Part shown: positions 25,342 to 34,143 of the stretch, piece after piece | How positions within the stretch are numbered: position 1 is the first letter of the stretch | How the letters are laid out: each line of letters begins with the position of its first letter | Origin: Streptomyces phaeofaciens | Lineage (GTDB): Bacteria; Actinomycetota; Actinomycetes; Streptomycetales; Streptomycetaceae | Assembly: GCF_014648915.1 (NCBI RefSeq) | Contig: NZ_BMSA01000035.1 | Location: 1-64,000 of the forward strand | Direction of reading: 5' to 3' | DNA: 64,000 nucleotides | Notes under the pieces: model-generated | Databases searched by the model: none | Told to the model about the DNA's origin: nothing | What the model saw: the letters and a program-made list of their open reading frames with translations, nothing else | Position numbers and translations under genes: made by a program

Positions 25342-26994
25342 ATGTCCGCGCGTAGGAACGACGGCGAGCCGGAGCGCGAGCGACCGGTGTCCGGTCCGGA
25401 GTCCGGTCCGGAGTCCAGCCTGGGCTCCGTTCCGGGCTCCGGTCCGGAGTCCGAGGACACGCCCTCGACGGAGCACCTCACCGACACGGAAACCCTCCCG
25501 GAAGCCGACGAGGAGGCCGGTTCGGAACCCGACGCCGAAGCCGTCTCGGAATCCGATTCCGAGGACGCCTTCGCCGTACAGGACGCCGAGGCCACCGAGA
25601 CGCTGGAAGCGTCCGAGACCGACGAACGGGTCGCCGCCGTACGCCGGGTCGCCGCCGCCGGACGACGCTGGCGCGGACTCCAGCTCGGGGCCTGCGCGGC
25701 GATGCTGGCCGTGGCCCTCACGGCCGGCGCGATCGCCCTCGGGGCCGCCCACGACGGCCGGGACACACCCGTGGTGGCGGCGGCCGCGGTCTCCCCCGGA
25801 CTGCTCGCGAGCGCCGACCTCGACCAGGGCATCGCCTCGCTCCAGGCCCATCTGCGCGCCCAGCCGAGGGACTTCGGCGGCTGGGCCACCCTCGGACTCG
25901 CCTACGTCGAGCAGGCCCGCACCAACGGCGACCCCTCCCGGTACCCGCAGGCCGAGCAGGCCCTGAAGCGCTCCCTCACCCTGCGCCCCGACAACGACCA
26001 GGCGCTCGCGGGCCGGGCCGCCCTGGCCGCCGCCCGCCACGACTTCCCGAACGCGCTGAAGTACGCCGACCTGGCGCTGAAGCAGAACCCCTACAGCGAG
26101 CGCGCCCTGTGCTCCCGGATCGACGCCCTCGTCGAACTCGGCCGCTACGAGGACGCCGAGCGCGCGGCCGACACCGCCGACGAGCGGCGGCCGGGCGTCC
26201 CGGTGTTCACCCGGTACGCCTACGTCCACGAACTGCGCGGCGACGTCACGACCGCCCGCCGCGTCCTCGACCAGGCGCTCAGCTCGTCCACCTCCCCCGG
26301 CGACATCGCCTACGTCGCCGCCCAGCTCGGCCAACTGGCCTGGAGCCAGGGCGACTACGAGGACGCGCTCACCCACTACGCCCGCGCCCTCGCCGCCGAC
26401 GAGAACTACCTTCCGGCGCTGGAGGGCAGGGCCCGCGCCCAGGCGGCGAGCGGCCGGCGGGCGGAGGCGATCGAGGGCCTGGAGAACGTCGTCGCCCGCT
26501 TCCCGCTCCCCGGACCGCTCGTGGAACTCGGCGAGCTGTACGAGGCGCGCGGCGCCGAGGGCGACGCGGCGAAGGCCGAGGACCAGTACGTCCTCGTCGA
26601 CGCCTGGACCGCCCTCGCCCGCGCCAACGGCGTCAACGCCGACCTCGACACCGCGCTGGCGGCCGCCGACCACGGCGACCGGGCGGCGGCGCTGCGCGCG
26701 GCCCGCGCCGAGTGGGACCGCCGGCAGACGGTGCACACGGCGGACGCCCTCGCCTGGGCCCTGCACGTCGACGGCAAGGACGCCGAAGCCCTTTCCTACG
26801 CCCGCAAGGCCACGGAGACCGGCTACCGCAACGCGTCCTTCCTCTACCACCGCGGTGTGATCGAGCGGGCCACCGGTCATGCCCGGGACGCCCGTACCCA
26901 CCTCTCGGCGGCCCTGAAGCTGAACCCCGGCTTCTCCCCGCTGGGCGCCCGTGAGGCCCGTACGGCACTGAAGACGCTGGAGGCGGACAAGTGA
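25342..26994 (+). CDS. TPR-repeat membrane protein
   Basis: Protein of 550 residues. The first 95 residues are an acidic Ser/Glu/Pro repeat (units such as SGPESGPES). One membrane segment follows (about 112-136, LGACAAMLAVALTAGAIALGAAH), then some 400 residues of tetratricopeptide repeats, for example WATLGLAYVEQARTNGDPSRYPQAEQAL in shorter units and LAWSQGDYEDALTHYARALAADENYLPALEG-like repeats. With the acidic part inside, the TPR part would lie outside the membrane. ATG 25342 follows GAGGAGAGG. It overlaps the NicO gene by four bases (GTGA). It probably acts as a scaffold with its neighbours; its ligand is unknown. Confidence 0.88.
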   Translation: MSARRNDGEPERERPVSGPESGPESSLGSVPGSGPESEDTPSTEHLTDTETLPEADEEAGSEPDAEAVSESDSEDAFAVQDAEATETLEASETDERVAAVRRVAAAGRRWRGLQLGACAAMLAVALTAGAIALGAAHDGRDTPVVAAAAVSPGLLASADLDQGIASLQAHLRAQPRDFGGWATLGLAYVEQARTNGDPSRYPQAEQALKRSLTLRPDNDQALAGRAALAAARHDFPNALKYADLALKQNPYSERALCSRIDALVELGRYEDAERAADTADERRPGVPVFTRYAYVHELRGDVTTARRVLDQALSSSTSPGDIAYVAAQLGQLAWSQGDYEDALTHYARALAADENYLPALEGRARAQAASGRRAEAIEGLENVVARFPLPGPLVELGELYEARGAEGDAAKAEDQYVLVDAWTALARANGVNADLDTALAAADHGDRAAALRAARAEWDRRQTVHTADALAWALHVDGKDAEALSYARKATETGYRNASFLYHRGVIERATGHARDARTHLSAALKLNPGFSPLGAREARTALKTLEADK

Positions 26995-28748
26995 ATCCCC
27001 GTCGTCTGTTCGCCTCCTGCGGGGCCGTGCTCACGGCCGGCTGCGCGCTCGCGCTGATCCCTTCCACCAGCGCGAGCGCGCACCCTCTCGGCAACTTCAC
27101 GGTCAACCGCTACGACGGTCTCGTCGCCTCCCCCGGACAGCTCCGGGTCGACCATGTCGAGGACCTCGCCGAGATCCCGGCGACCCAGGCCAAGCCGGAC
27201 ATCGAGCGCCTCGGCATGGACGAGTGGGCCCGCCGGCGGTGCGCCACGGCCGCGTCGGGCAGCGAGGTCACGGTCGACGGCCGCGCCGTCCCGCTCACCG
27301 CGGGCACCGCCGAGGCGGTCGTACGACCCGGTCAGGCCGGGCTCGACACGCTGCGGGTGGAGTGCCGGCTGACGGCCCCGCTGCCCGCCGACGACACGGT
27401 CTCCGTCACCTTCCACAGCGCGGGCGCCTCCTCCGGGCCCGGCTGGCGGGAGATCACCGCGCGCGGCGACCGGACGACGCTCGCCGCCTCCGACGTGCCG
27501 AAGACCTCGGTCTCCGACGAACTGTCCACGTACCCCAAGGAGTTGCTCTCCTCGCCGGCCGACACCGCGAGCGCGTCGCTGCGGGTGCGGCCCGGTGGTC
27601 CGGCCCTCGTCGAGGACGACGGGCGGGACGCGCCCGCCGCGTCCGTGCTGCCGCGCGGCGCCGACCGGTGGACACGCGCCCTGGACAGCCTGGTCGCCCG
27701 GCAGGACCTCACCCTCGGTTTCGCCGCCCTCGCGCTGGTGATCGCCGTCGGCCTCGGCGCGATGCACGCCGTCGCGCCCGGCCACGGCAAGACCCTGATG
27801 GCCGCGACGGCCGCCGCCCGGGGCGGCAGGGCCCGGATGAAGGACGTCCTGCCGCTGGCCGCGTCGGTCACCGTCACCCACACCCTGGGCGTGGTCGCCC
27901 TCGGCCTGCTGGTGACCGCCGGTTCGGCCGCGGCCCCGTCGGTGATCGCCTGGCTCGGCGTGGCCAGCGGCGCCCTGGTGCTCTGCGCGGGCGTCACCCT
28001 CGTACGCCGGGCGTGGCACGGCCGGGGACAGGGTCACACCCACAGCCACGGCGGCCACACGCACACCCATGGCCCCGGCGGTCACACCCACGGGCACGGC
28101 TCCGACGGCGACCACCCCCACGGTCACGGGCACGGCCACGACGGCGGCCACGATCACGGGTCCGGCCACGGGCACGACCACGACCACGAGACCGCTCCCG
28201 CGCGTCGGCTCGTGCTGGCCGGCGCGCAGAGCGGACCGCACGCCCCCGCCGTCGTGAAGGCGCCCGCGCCCACCCACGGACACGACCACGACCACGGACA
28301 CACGCACGAGCACGGACATACGCACGAACACGCCCACGACCACGACCACGACCACGGTCACGAGCACACCCACGGCGGTCGCACCCACACCCACGCCACC
28401 GCCCCCACCCTCCGCGGCACGATCCTTCTCGGCTTCGCCGGCGGCATGGTGCCCAGCCCCTCGGCCGTGGTCGTGCTGGTCGGCGCGGCCGCGCTCGGGC
28501 ACGCCTGGTTCGGGCTGCTGCTCGTCGTCGCGTACGGCGTCGGACTCGCGCTGACCCTCACGGCCGCCGGCTTCGCGGTCGTCAGGCTGGGGTCGGGCGC
28601 GACCCGCCTGCTGGACCGGCAGCCGCGCTGGACCGCCCACCCCGTGGTGACGCTGGTCCGCCGCAACCTGCCGGTCTGGTCCGCGCTGCTCGTCGTGGCC
28701 CTCGGGGTCGGACTGGTGTTCAAGGGGGCCGCATCTGTACTCGGCTGA
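26991..28748 (+). CDS. NicO/RcnA-like nickel-cobalt type transporter with His-rich loop
   Basis: Membrane protein of 585 residues. A signal peptide (ASA-HPLGNF) precedes an extracytoplasmic domain of about 200 residues. The NicO membrane domain has six or more segments and the motif HAVAPGHGKT. Between the third and fourth membrane segments is a cytoplasmic or external loop of about 130 residues with roughly 40 His, in HxH and HDHD runs, which should bind divalent metal. RcnA-like members export nickel and cobalt; others are less clear. GTG 26991 overlaps the TPR gene stop by four bases, so the two are translationally coupled. The fused N-terminal domain recalls a family of HoxN/HupN/NixA-annotated Streptomyces proteins. 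Confidence 0.85.
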   Translation: MNPRRLFASCGAVLTAGCALALIPSTSASAHPLGNFTVNRYDGLVASPGQLRVDHVEDLAEIPATQAKPDIERLGMDEWARRRCATAASGSEVTVDGRAVPLTAGTAEAVVRPGQAGLDTLRVECRLTAPLPADDTVSVTFHSAGASSGPGWREITARGDRTTLAASDVPKTSVSDELSTYPKELLSSPADTASASLRVRPGGPALVEDDGRDAPAASVLPRGADRWTRALDSLVARQDLTLGFAALALVIAVGLGAMHAVAPGHGKTLMAATAAARGGRARMKDVLPLAASVTVTHTLGVVALGLLVTAGSAAAPSVIAWLGVASGALVLCAGVTLVRRAWHGRGQGHTHSHGGHTHTHGPGGHTHGHGSDGDHPHGHGHGHDGGHDHGSGHGHDHDHETAPARRLVLAGAQSGPHAPAVVKAPAPTHGHDHDHGHTHEHGHTHEHAHDHDHDHGHEHTHGGRTHTHATAPTLRGTILLGFAGGMVPSPSAVVVLVGAAALGHAWFGLLLVVAYGVGLALTLTAAGFAVVRLGSGATRLLDRQPRWTAHPVVTLVRRNLPVWSALLVVALGVGLVFKGAASVLG

Positions 28749-28796
28749 GCTACGTTTGTGGGGTTGCGGAGGATTTCGCCCGGATGCGATGTGCGA

Positions 28797-30425
28797 ATGG
28801 GGGACGCGGTGTCCGAAGAACCGGGCGGTGAGCGGCTGATCGCGGGCCGCTACCGGCTCATGACCCCGCTCGGCGAGGGCGGCATGGGCACGGTGTGGCG
28901 AGCGCGGGACGAGGTGCTGCACCGTGAGGTGGCCGTCAAGGAGGTGCGCGCGCCGGCCGGGCTGGCCGCCTCCGACATCGAGCGGATGTACGCCCGGCTG
29001 GAGCGCGAGGCGTGGGCCGCGGCCCGGGTCGCCAACCGGAACGTCGTCACGGTGTACGACGTGGCCATGGAGGACGGGCGCCCCTGGATCGTCATGGAGC
29101 TGGTGCGCGGGGTCTCCCTCGCCGACCTGCTGGACGCCGAGGGTCCGCTGGAACCCGCCCGTGCCGCGCACATCGGCGCCGAGGTGCTCTCCGCGCTGCG
29201 GGCGGCGCACGAAGCCGGGGTGCTGCACCGGGACGTGAAGCCGGCCAACGTGCTGATGTCGAACGACGGCCGGGTGGTGCTGACCGACTTCGGCATCGCC
29301 ACCGTCGAGGGCACCTCCGCGCTGACCATGACCGGCGAGGTGATCGGCTCCCCGGAGTTCCTCGCGCCGGAGCGCGCGCTGGGGCGCACGCCGGGGCCCG
29401 AGTCGGACCTCTGGTCGCTGGGCGTGCTGCTGTACGCGGCGGTCGAGGGCAACTCGCCCTTCCGGCACGACACCCCGCTGAGCACACTGCGGGCGATCGT
29501 CGACGAGGAGCTGCCGCCGCCGCACCGGGCGGGGCCGCTGGCGCCGGTGATCGAGGGTCTGCTGCGCAAGGACCCGGCCGAGCGGCTGCCGGCCGCCCGG
29601 GCGGAGCAGGATCTGCGGCTGGTGGCCGCGGGCGGCAGCCCGCGCGCGCAGACGGCCCGTTCGGTGCCGTACGCGCCGGATCCGGGGACGCTCGCGAGTG
29701 CCTCGGGGCCGGTCCGCCGGGACACGACGGCGGCCACGCCGGTGCCCCCGGTGCCGGGCCCGCCGTGGACGGGCACCACCACGGCACCGGAGCCGGAGCG
29801 CAACCGCCGGGCCGGCGTCGCGCTCGTCGCCGGGGTGGCCGTGCTGGCGCTGGCGGTGGCCGGGCTGACGTACGGGCTGCTGAACCGGGACGACGACAAG
29901 GGCGGGGGCGGCACCGGAGGGGTCACCAACAGCGGTACGGAGAAGGTGAGTTCGCCGCCGACGCAGCAGGAGAGCAGCGAGCCGGCCTCCGCGTCGCCGA
30001 GTGCGAGCCCGAGCCCGAGCGCCTCGACCAGCGCCCCGCGGCAGACCGTCGCGGTGACCGTCAGCGGCAGCAACACGGACTACCGGGGTTCCTGTCCGCC
30101 GCCGGACGCCTCCGCGCCCGCCTTCACGGCGACGATCACGGTGAACGTGCTGCCCGCGCAGGTGTCCTACCGCTGGGTGTCGAGGGACGGCGAGCTGTCC
30201 GGGCAGACCTGGAAGACCCTCGACTTCCCGTCGGGGGGCGGGAAGTCGAAGCAGGACAAGGTGATCGTGTCGACGTACGCCGAGAGCGGGACGTACCAGA
30301 ACGCGATCGGTGTCGAGGTGCGGGATCCGGTGAAGGTGACGTCTCAGTACGTGCCGTTCTCGGTCACCTGTGAGACGGCGACGCCGACGGGAGGGACCTC
30401 CCCCTCGCCTTCGCCCTCGGAGTGA
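28797..30425 (+). CDS. Transmembrane Ser/Thr protein kinase
   Basis: Hanks-type kinase of about 542 residues. The glycine loop is GEGGMG at 26-31, the catalytic Lys is 48, HRDVKPAN starts at 144 and DFG is 164-166. A juxtamembrane linker, a membrane segment near 340-362 and a Ser/Thr-rich stalk follow. The extracellular domain of about 110 residues (VAVTVSGSNTDYRGSCPPPD onward) has two Cys and looks like an immunoglobulin-type beta fold; PASTA repeats are absent. ATG 28797 lacks a clear ribosome binding site, and GTG 28809 is an alternative. It follows the NicO gene by 48 bases, so it may sense and signal about the same envelope process, though this is speculative. Confidence 0.9.
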   Translation: MGDAVSEEPGGERLIAGRYRLMTPLGEGGMGTVWRARDEVLHREVAVKEVRAPAGLAASDIERMYARLEREAWAAARVANRNVVTVYDVAMEDGRPWIVMELVRGVSLADLLDAEGPLEPARAAHIGAEVLSALRAAHEAGVLHRDVKPANVLMSNDGRVVLTDFGIATVEGTSALTMTGEVIGSPEFLAPERALGRTPGPESDLWSLGVLLYAAVEGNSPFRHDTPLSTLRAIVDEELPPPHRAGPLAPVIEGLLRKDPAERLPAARAEQDLRLVAAGGSPRAQTARSVPYAPDPGTLASASGPVRRDTTAATPVPPVPGPPWTGTTTAPEPERNRRAGVALVAGVAVLALAVAGLTYGLLNRDDDKGGGGTGGVTNSGTEKVSSPPTQQESSEPASASPSASPSPSASTSAPRQTVAVTVSGSNTDYRGSCPPPDASAPAFTATITVNVLPAQVSYRWVSRDGELSGQTWKTLDFPSGGGKSKQDKVIVSTYAESGTYQNAIGVEVRDPVKVTSQYVPFSVTCETATPTGGTSPSPSPSE

Positions 30426-30434
30426 GGACCCAGA

Positions 30435-30463
30435 ACCGAGAAACCGAGAAACCGAGAACCGAG
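30435..30463. repeat. Short tandem repeat, unit ACCGAGAA
   Basis: Three and a half copies of an 8-base unit, ACCGAGAA, with the last copies shortened, lie between the kinase stop and the terminator hairpin. AAs are unusually common here for this genome. It is probably replication slippage in untranslated sequence. Confidence 0.6.
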
Positions 30464-30487
30464 GGTCCGTCCGGTGGACGGGCCCTC
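30461..30487. terminator. Bidirectional terminator between kinase and lipase genes
   Basis: A 12-bp stem with one G-T pair (GAGGGTCCGTCC and GGACGGGCCCTC) and a 3-base loop lies between two convergent genes, 35 bases after the kinase stop and 11 bases from the lipase stop. Confidence 0.75.
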
Positions 30488-30498
30488 AGCCGGTGGGT

Positions 30499-31305
30499 CT
30501 AGGCCGCGCTGTTCAGGACCGGCAGGTATCCGCCCGACTGGCCGGACGCGGTCGGGTGGTAGGACACGCCGATGTTCAGCCAGTTGAGGCTGTGCAGCCA
30601 GGAGCTGCCGGAGCAGATCTCGTGGCCGGCGAAGGTGGTGCGGACGTCGCCGAACACGTAGCCGTGGGCGGCGGCGCGCTTGGCGAGGGCGGTGTTGAGA
30701 TAGTCGGCCGCGTTGTTGATGGCGGAGCGCTTGGTCTCGGACAGGCCCACGCAGACCGTGCCGAGCTTGTAGAAGCGGGGGTAGCCGATGACGACGACGC
30801 GGGCGCTCGGGGCCTTGGCGCGGATCGCCGAGTAGACGCTGTCGAGCTTGCCGGGGAGTGTCGAGTCGACGTACGCCTTGGCGGTGTTGATGCGGTTCAG
30901 GCAGGTGCTGTCGGAGCCGGTGACGCAGGTGGTCATGACGTCGGCGAAGCCCGCGTCGTTGCCGCCGACGGTGATCGAGACGAGGCCGGTGGAGGAGTTG
31001 AGGCCGCCGAGCTGGTTCGCCAGGACGTCGCCGGTCCGGGCGCCCGAGCAGGCCGCGAAGGTGAACGAGGCGGGGGCGTGGGCGGCGTTCCAGAGGTACG
31101 GGTACGCCTTGGTGCTGCGCTTGCAGTCGCCGCTGGAGCTGATGTAGCTGTCGGCGCCGACTCCGGAGGAGTAGGAGTCGCCGAGCGCCACATACCCGCC
31201 GGCCGCGGCGAGGGGGGACGCCTGTGCCGCGCTCGCCCCGGTGAGGGCTGTGCCGACGGCCAGGAGGAGCGAGCTGACGAATACGACAAGTCGGGAACGT
31301 CTCAT
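30499..31305 (-). CDS. Secreted SGNH/GDSL lipase
   Basis: Extracellular ester hydrolase of 268 residues, closely similar along its length to the S. rimosus GDSL lipase and, as I recall, to S. coelicolor SCO1725. A signal peptide ends near ASA-AQAS. Block I is GDSYSSG with nucleophile Ser44, block III is GGNDAGF, and block V holds His250 (SYHPTASG). Six Cys residues fit three disulphides. ATG 31305 has AGGGAGG six bases upstream. It should cleave fatty acyl esters outside the cell. Confidence 0.95.
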   Translation of the reverse strand: MRRSRLVVFVSSLLLAVGTALTGASAAQASPLAAAGGYVALGDSYSSGVGADSYISSSGDCKRSTKAYPYLWNAAHAPASFTFAACSGARTGDVLANQLGGLNSSTGLVSITVGGNDAGFADVMTTCVTGSDSTCLNRINTAKAYVDSTLPGKLDSVYSAIRAKAPSARVVVIGYPRFYKLGTVCVGLSETKRSAINNAADYLNTALAKRAAAHGYVFGDVRTTFAGHEICSGSSWLHSLNWLNIGVSYHPTASGQSGGYLPVLNSAA

Positions 31306-31443
31306 GGAACCTCCCTTTAGCAGGATCTCTGCCACAACTGTCGTAGCAACTACGCGTGTCGACCGGAAGTGTCCATGCCAAGACTTTTCCGGCCCCGACC
31401 CGACCGGTCACCGCCCCTTTCTGATCGCGACATTGCGTGGCCA

Positions 31444-31460
31444 TGTCAAGATTGTTGACA
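31444..31460. promoter_or_regulatory. Inverted repeat between lipase and protease genes
   Basis: TGTCAAGATTGTTGACA has perfect 6-bp arms that read TTGACA on each strand. It could hold two overlapping divergent -35 boxes or be an operator. It lies 139 bases from the lipase start and 160 bases from the protease start. The rest of the 314-base gap (31306-31619) shows no gene; a CGTAG/CTACG hairpin lies near 31342-31354. Confidence 0.45.
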
Positions 31461-31619
31461 GCTTCTCAACTCCCTTGTTCCACGCCGGTGGTCGGCCGAG
31501 GCTTTACCCCGGCCGAGGACGGAACACGACGCCCGAGGCCGTGCGTGCGACAACGCGCGCACCCCCCACAGCCGCCCGCCCCACCCAGGGCGCGCTGCCC
31601 AGAGGAGGACTCCCTCGTC

Positions 31620-32828
31620 ATGGCACACCTGCGCAGCACCAAGGTCCGCACAGCCGCCGCCACCACCGTGGCGGCCGCCGCTCTCGTCGGCGGGCTCACC
31701 GCGCTCCCCGCCCAGGCCGCCCCGGCCGAGGGCAGGGTCCTCGCGGCGAACTCCCCCACCGCCGTCAAGAACAGCTACATCGTGACCCTGAAGTCCCAGG
31801 CCGGCTTCAAGGCCTCCTCGGCGACCGGCAAGGACCTGATCGAGGAGTACGGCGGCACGGTGCGCAAGACGTTCGGCGCCGCACTGAACGGCTACACGGC
31901 CACCCTCTCCGCGACCGAGGCGACGAGACTGGCCGCGGACCCGGCGGTCGCCTCCGTCGAGCAGAACCAGACCGTCCGCGTGGCCGACACCACGCAGTCG
32001 AGCGCCCCCTGGGGCCTGGACCGCATCGACCAGACCTCGCTCCCGCTCTCCACCACGTACACCTACCCGGACACCGCCGGCGGCGGTGTCACGGCGTACG
32101 TCATCGACACCGGTGTCCGCATCACCCACTCCCAGATCAGCGGCCGCGCCTCCTACGGCTACGACGCCGTCGACGGCGACACCACCGCCTCCGACGGCAA
32201 CGGCCACGGCACCCACGTGGCCACCACGATCGCGGGCTCCACCTACGGCGTCGCCAAGAAGGCGAAGATCGTGGCGGTGCGGGTGCTCGACAACAGCGGC
32301 TCCGGCACCACGGCCGGCGTGATCGCGGGCATCGACTGGGTGACCGCCAACCACTCCGGCCCCTCGGTCGCCAACCTCTCGCTCGGCGGCGGCGCCTCCA
32401 GCACGCTCGACACCGCGGTGCGCAACTCCATCGCCAGTGGCGTGACCTACGCGGTCGCGGCCGGCAACAGCAGCGCCAACGCCTCCTCCTACTCCCCGGC
32501 CCGCGTCACCGAGGCCATCACCGTCGGCGCCACCACCAGCACCGACGCCAGGGCGAGCTACTCCAACTACGGCTCGGTCCTGGACATCTTCGCCCCCGGC
32601 TCCTCCATCACGGCCGGCTGGTACACCAGCGACACCGCGACCAACACCATCTCCGGTACGTCGATGGCGACCCCGCACGTCGCGGGCGCGGCCGCGGTCT
32701 ACCTGGCCGGTCACACCTCGGCCACCCCGGCGCAGGTCGCCACGGCCCTCACCGGCGGCGCGACCACCGGCAAGGTCACCAGCCCCGGCACCGGCTCCCC
32801 GAACCGGCTGCTGAAGCTCGTCCCGTGA
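31620..32828 (+). CDS. Secreted subtilisin-like serine protease (S8)
   Basis: Extracellular protease precursor of 402 residues. A signal peptide ends near QAA-PAEG, an I9-type inhibitory propeptide spans about 50-122, and the catalytic domain of about 280 residues begins near [11 protein letters not shown]. The triad is Asp163 (VIDTG), His196 (GHGTHV) and Ser348 ([11 protein letters not shown]). It resembles aqualysin and proteinase K-type subtilases and should mature by autoprocessing after secretion. ATG 31620 has AGAGGAGGA about 11 bases upstream. A strong terminator follows. Confidence 0.95.
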   Translation: MAHLRSTKVRTAAATTVAAAALVGGLTALPAQAAPAEGRVLAANSPTAVKNSYIVTLKSQAGFKASSATGKDLIEEYGGTVRKTFGAALNGYTATLSATEATRLAADPAVASVEQNQTVRVADTTQSSAPWGLDRIDQTSLPLSTTYTYPDTAGGGVTAYVIDTGVRITHSQISGRASYGYDAVDGDTTASDGNGHGTHVATTIAGSTYGVAKKAKIVAVRVLDNSGSGTTAGVIAGIDWVTANHSGPSVANLSLGGGASSTLDTAVRNSIASGVTYAVAAGNSSANASSYSPARVTEAITVGATTSTDARASYSNYGSVLDIFAPGSSITAGWYTSDTATNTISGTSMATPHVAGAAAVYLAGHTSATPAQVATALTGGATTGKVTSPGTGSPNRLLKLVP

Positions 32829-32854
32829 CCCCGGCAGTACTGATCTGACCCCTC

Positions 32855-32887
32855 GTTCCCCGGAGGTGCCCGTCGCCTCCGGGGAAC
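32855..32887 (+). terminator. Terminator after the subtilisin-like protease
   Basis: A perfect 12-bp stem (GTTCCCCGGAGG and CCTCCGGGGAAC) with a 9-base loop lies 26 bases after the stop codon. Confidence 0.85.
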
Positions 32888-32979
32888 ACCCGTGCCCGCC
32901 CCTCGCACACGTGTCTCCTATCGGACGCACCGTTGTGTAACGGTCAAACGAACAAAAAGGTGAGAGGCCCTCCAAGGTC

Positions 32980-33009
32980 TTGCCATCCGGGCTTAATCAT
33001 CAATACCGT
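32980..33009 (+). promoter_or_regulatory. Probable promoter of the glycosyltransferase operon
   Basis: TTGCCA (32980-32985), 18 bases and TACCGT (33004-33009) fit the vegetative consensus. It lies in a locally AT-rich patch, which is rare in this window. Confidence 0.45.
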
Positions 33010-33015
33010 CATACA

Positions 33016-33312
33016 TCTCACTCGCATCGGACCGTCGGTAACGGCTCCAGGGGAGGGCTCAGGGACCGCGGCGGCATCCGGCGCGAGAGCGCGGTAGGGG
33101 GGTGCCGTGCTCGGTGACCGCACCGGTGACCGAGTCGTGCCGCGCGGTCGGCCGCCGTCGTTCGCCGGTGGCCGGTCAGCTTTGCCAGCTCACCCGGCAT
33201 GTGCGCGGAGATCGTTCCGCCATGGGTGGGAAAACAACCCCCCTTTCGAACCGGACGTGGATTCCGGGCCGCCCAGGGGCGGGCGGCCCACCGGACGAGA
33301 GGGACCAGACTC
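33016..33312 (+). other. Long untranslated leader, about 300 bases
   Basis: If the promoter at 32980-33009 is used, the first glycosyltransferase has a leader of about 300 bases with no convincing gene. It contains several GC-rich inverted segments (for example GGTGACCGCACCGGTGACC near 33113-33131) and the A-rich GGGAAAACAACCCCCC. I do not recognise a known riboswitch class in it. Confidence 0.35.
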
Positions 33313-34143
33313 ATGAGTTCCGTTCTTCAACCGGCGACATCGGGCCAGGATCTCGAGGCTCCGTCGATCGTCGGCAAGTACCGGCCCATCTCCTCTCACC
33401 TGGCCATCGCGCCACCGGTGAGCGTGGTCATCCCCGCGATGAACGAGGCCGAGAACCTTCCGTACGTCTTCAAGACCCTGCCGGACTGGATCCACGAGGT
33501 GGTCCTGGTCGACGGCAACTCCAGCGACAACACCGTCGAGGTGGCCCGGGAACTGTGGCCCGGGGTCAAGGTGGTCGGACAGCAGGGGCGCGGCAAGGGG
33601 GACGCGCTGATCACCGGCTTCGAGGCGTGCAGCGGCGACATCATCGTGATGGTCGACGCGGACGGCTCCGCCGACGGCAACGAGATCGTGTCGTACGTCT
33701 CCGCCCTGGTCTCCGGCGCGGACTTCGCCAAGGGCTCCCGCTTCGCCAACGGCGGCGGCACCGACGACATGACCTTCATCCGATGGCTCGGCAACCGGGT
33801 GCTGTGCGCCATCGTCAACCGCAAGTTCGGCGCCCGCTACACCGACCTGTGCTACGGCTACAACGCGTTCTGGCGGCACTGCCTGGACAAGATCGAGCTG
33901 GACTGCACGGGCTTCGAGGTCGAGACCCTGATGAACATCCGGGTCGTCAAGGCCGGGCTGAAGGTGCAGGAGATCCCCAGCCACGAGTACCTGCGCATCC
34001 ACGGCGTCAGCAACCTGCGCGCCGTCCGCGACGGGCTGCGCGTACTGCGGGTGATCCTCAAGGAGCGGTCCAACCGCCGTGCGCTGCGCCGGGAGGGCCG
34101 CCGTTCGCCGATGCTCGACTCGGTCCGGGGAGAGGTGTCTTGA
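33313..34143 (+). CDS. Family 2 glycosyltransferase (DPM-like)
   Basis: Cytoplasmic or membrane-associated GT2 enzyme of 276 residues. The fold signature is visible: VSVVIPAMNEAENLPYV, VLVDGNSSDNTVEVA and the DxD-type metal site VMVDADGSADGNE. GFEVETLMNIRVVKAGLKVQEIPSHEYLRIHG is typical of dolichol-phosphate-mannose-synthase-like GT2 enzymes. No membrane segment is evident. ATG 33313 has GAGAGGGA 8 bases upstream. It is the first of three overlapping genes that probably build or modify a surface glycan. Confidence 0.9.
   Translation: MSSVLQPATSGQDLEAPSIVGKYRPISSHLAIAPPVSVVIPAMNEAENLPYVFKTLPDWIHEVVLVDGNSSDNTVEVARELWPGVKVVGQQGRGKGDALITGFEACSGDIIVMVDADGSADGNEIVSYVSALVSGADFAKGSRFANGGGTDDMTFIRWLGNRVLCAIVNRKFGARYTDLCYGYNAFWRHCLDKIELDCTGFEVETLMNIRVVKAGLKVQEIPSHEYLRIHGVSNLRAVRDGLRVLRVILKERSNRRALRREGRRSPMLDSVRGEVS

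Noticed and set aside
33016-33312. Possible c-di-AMP (ydaO-type) riboswitch in the glycosyltransferase leader
   Set aside because: Only short fragments looked similar (TTTCGAACCGG, GGTCAGC). The ordered consensus blocks are missing; an Infernal search with RF00379 would settle it.
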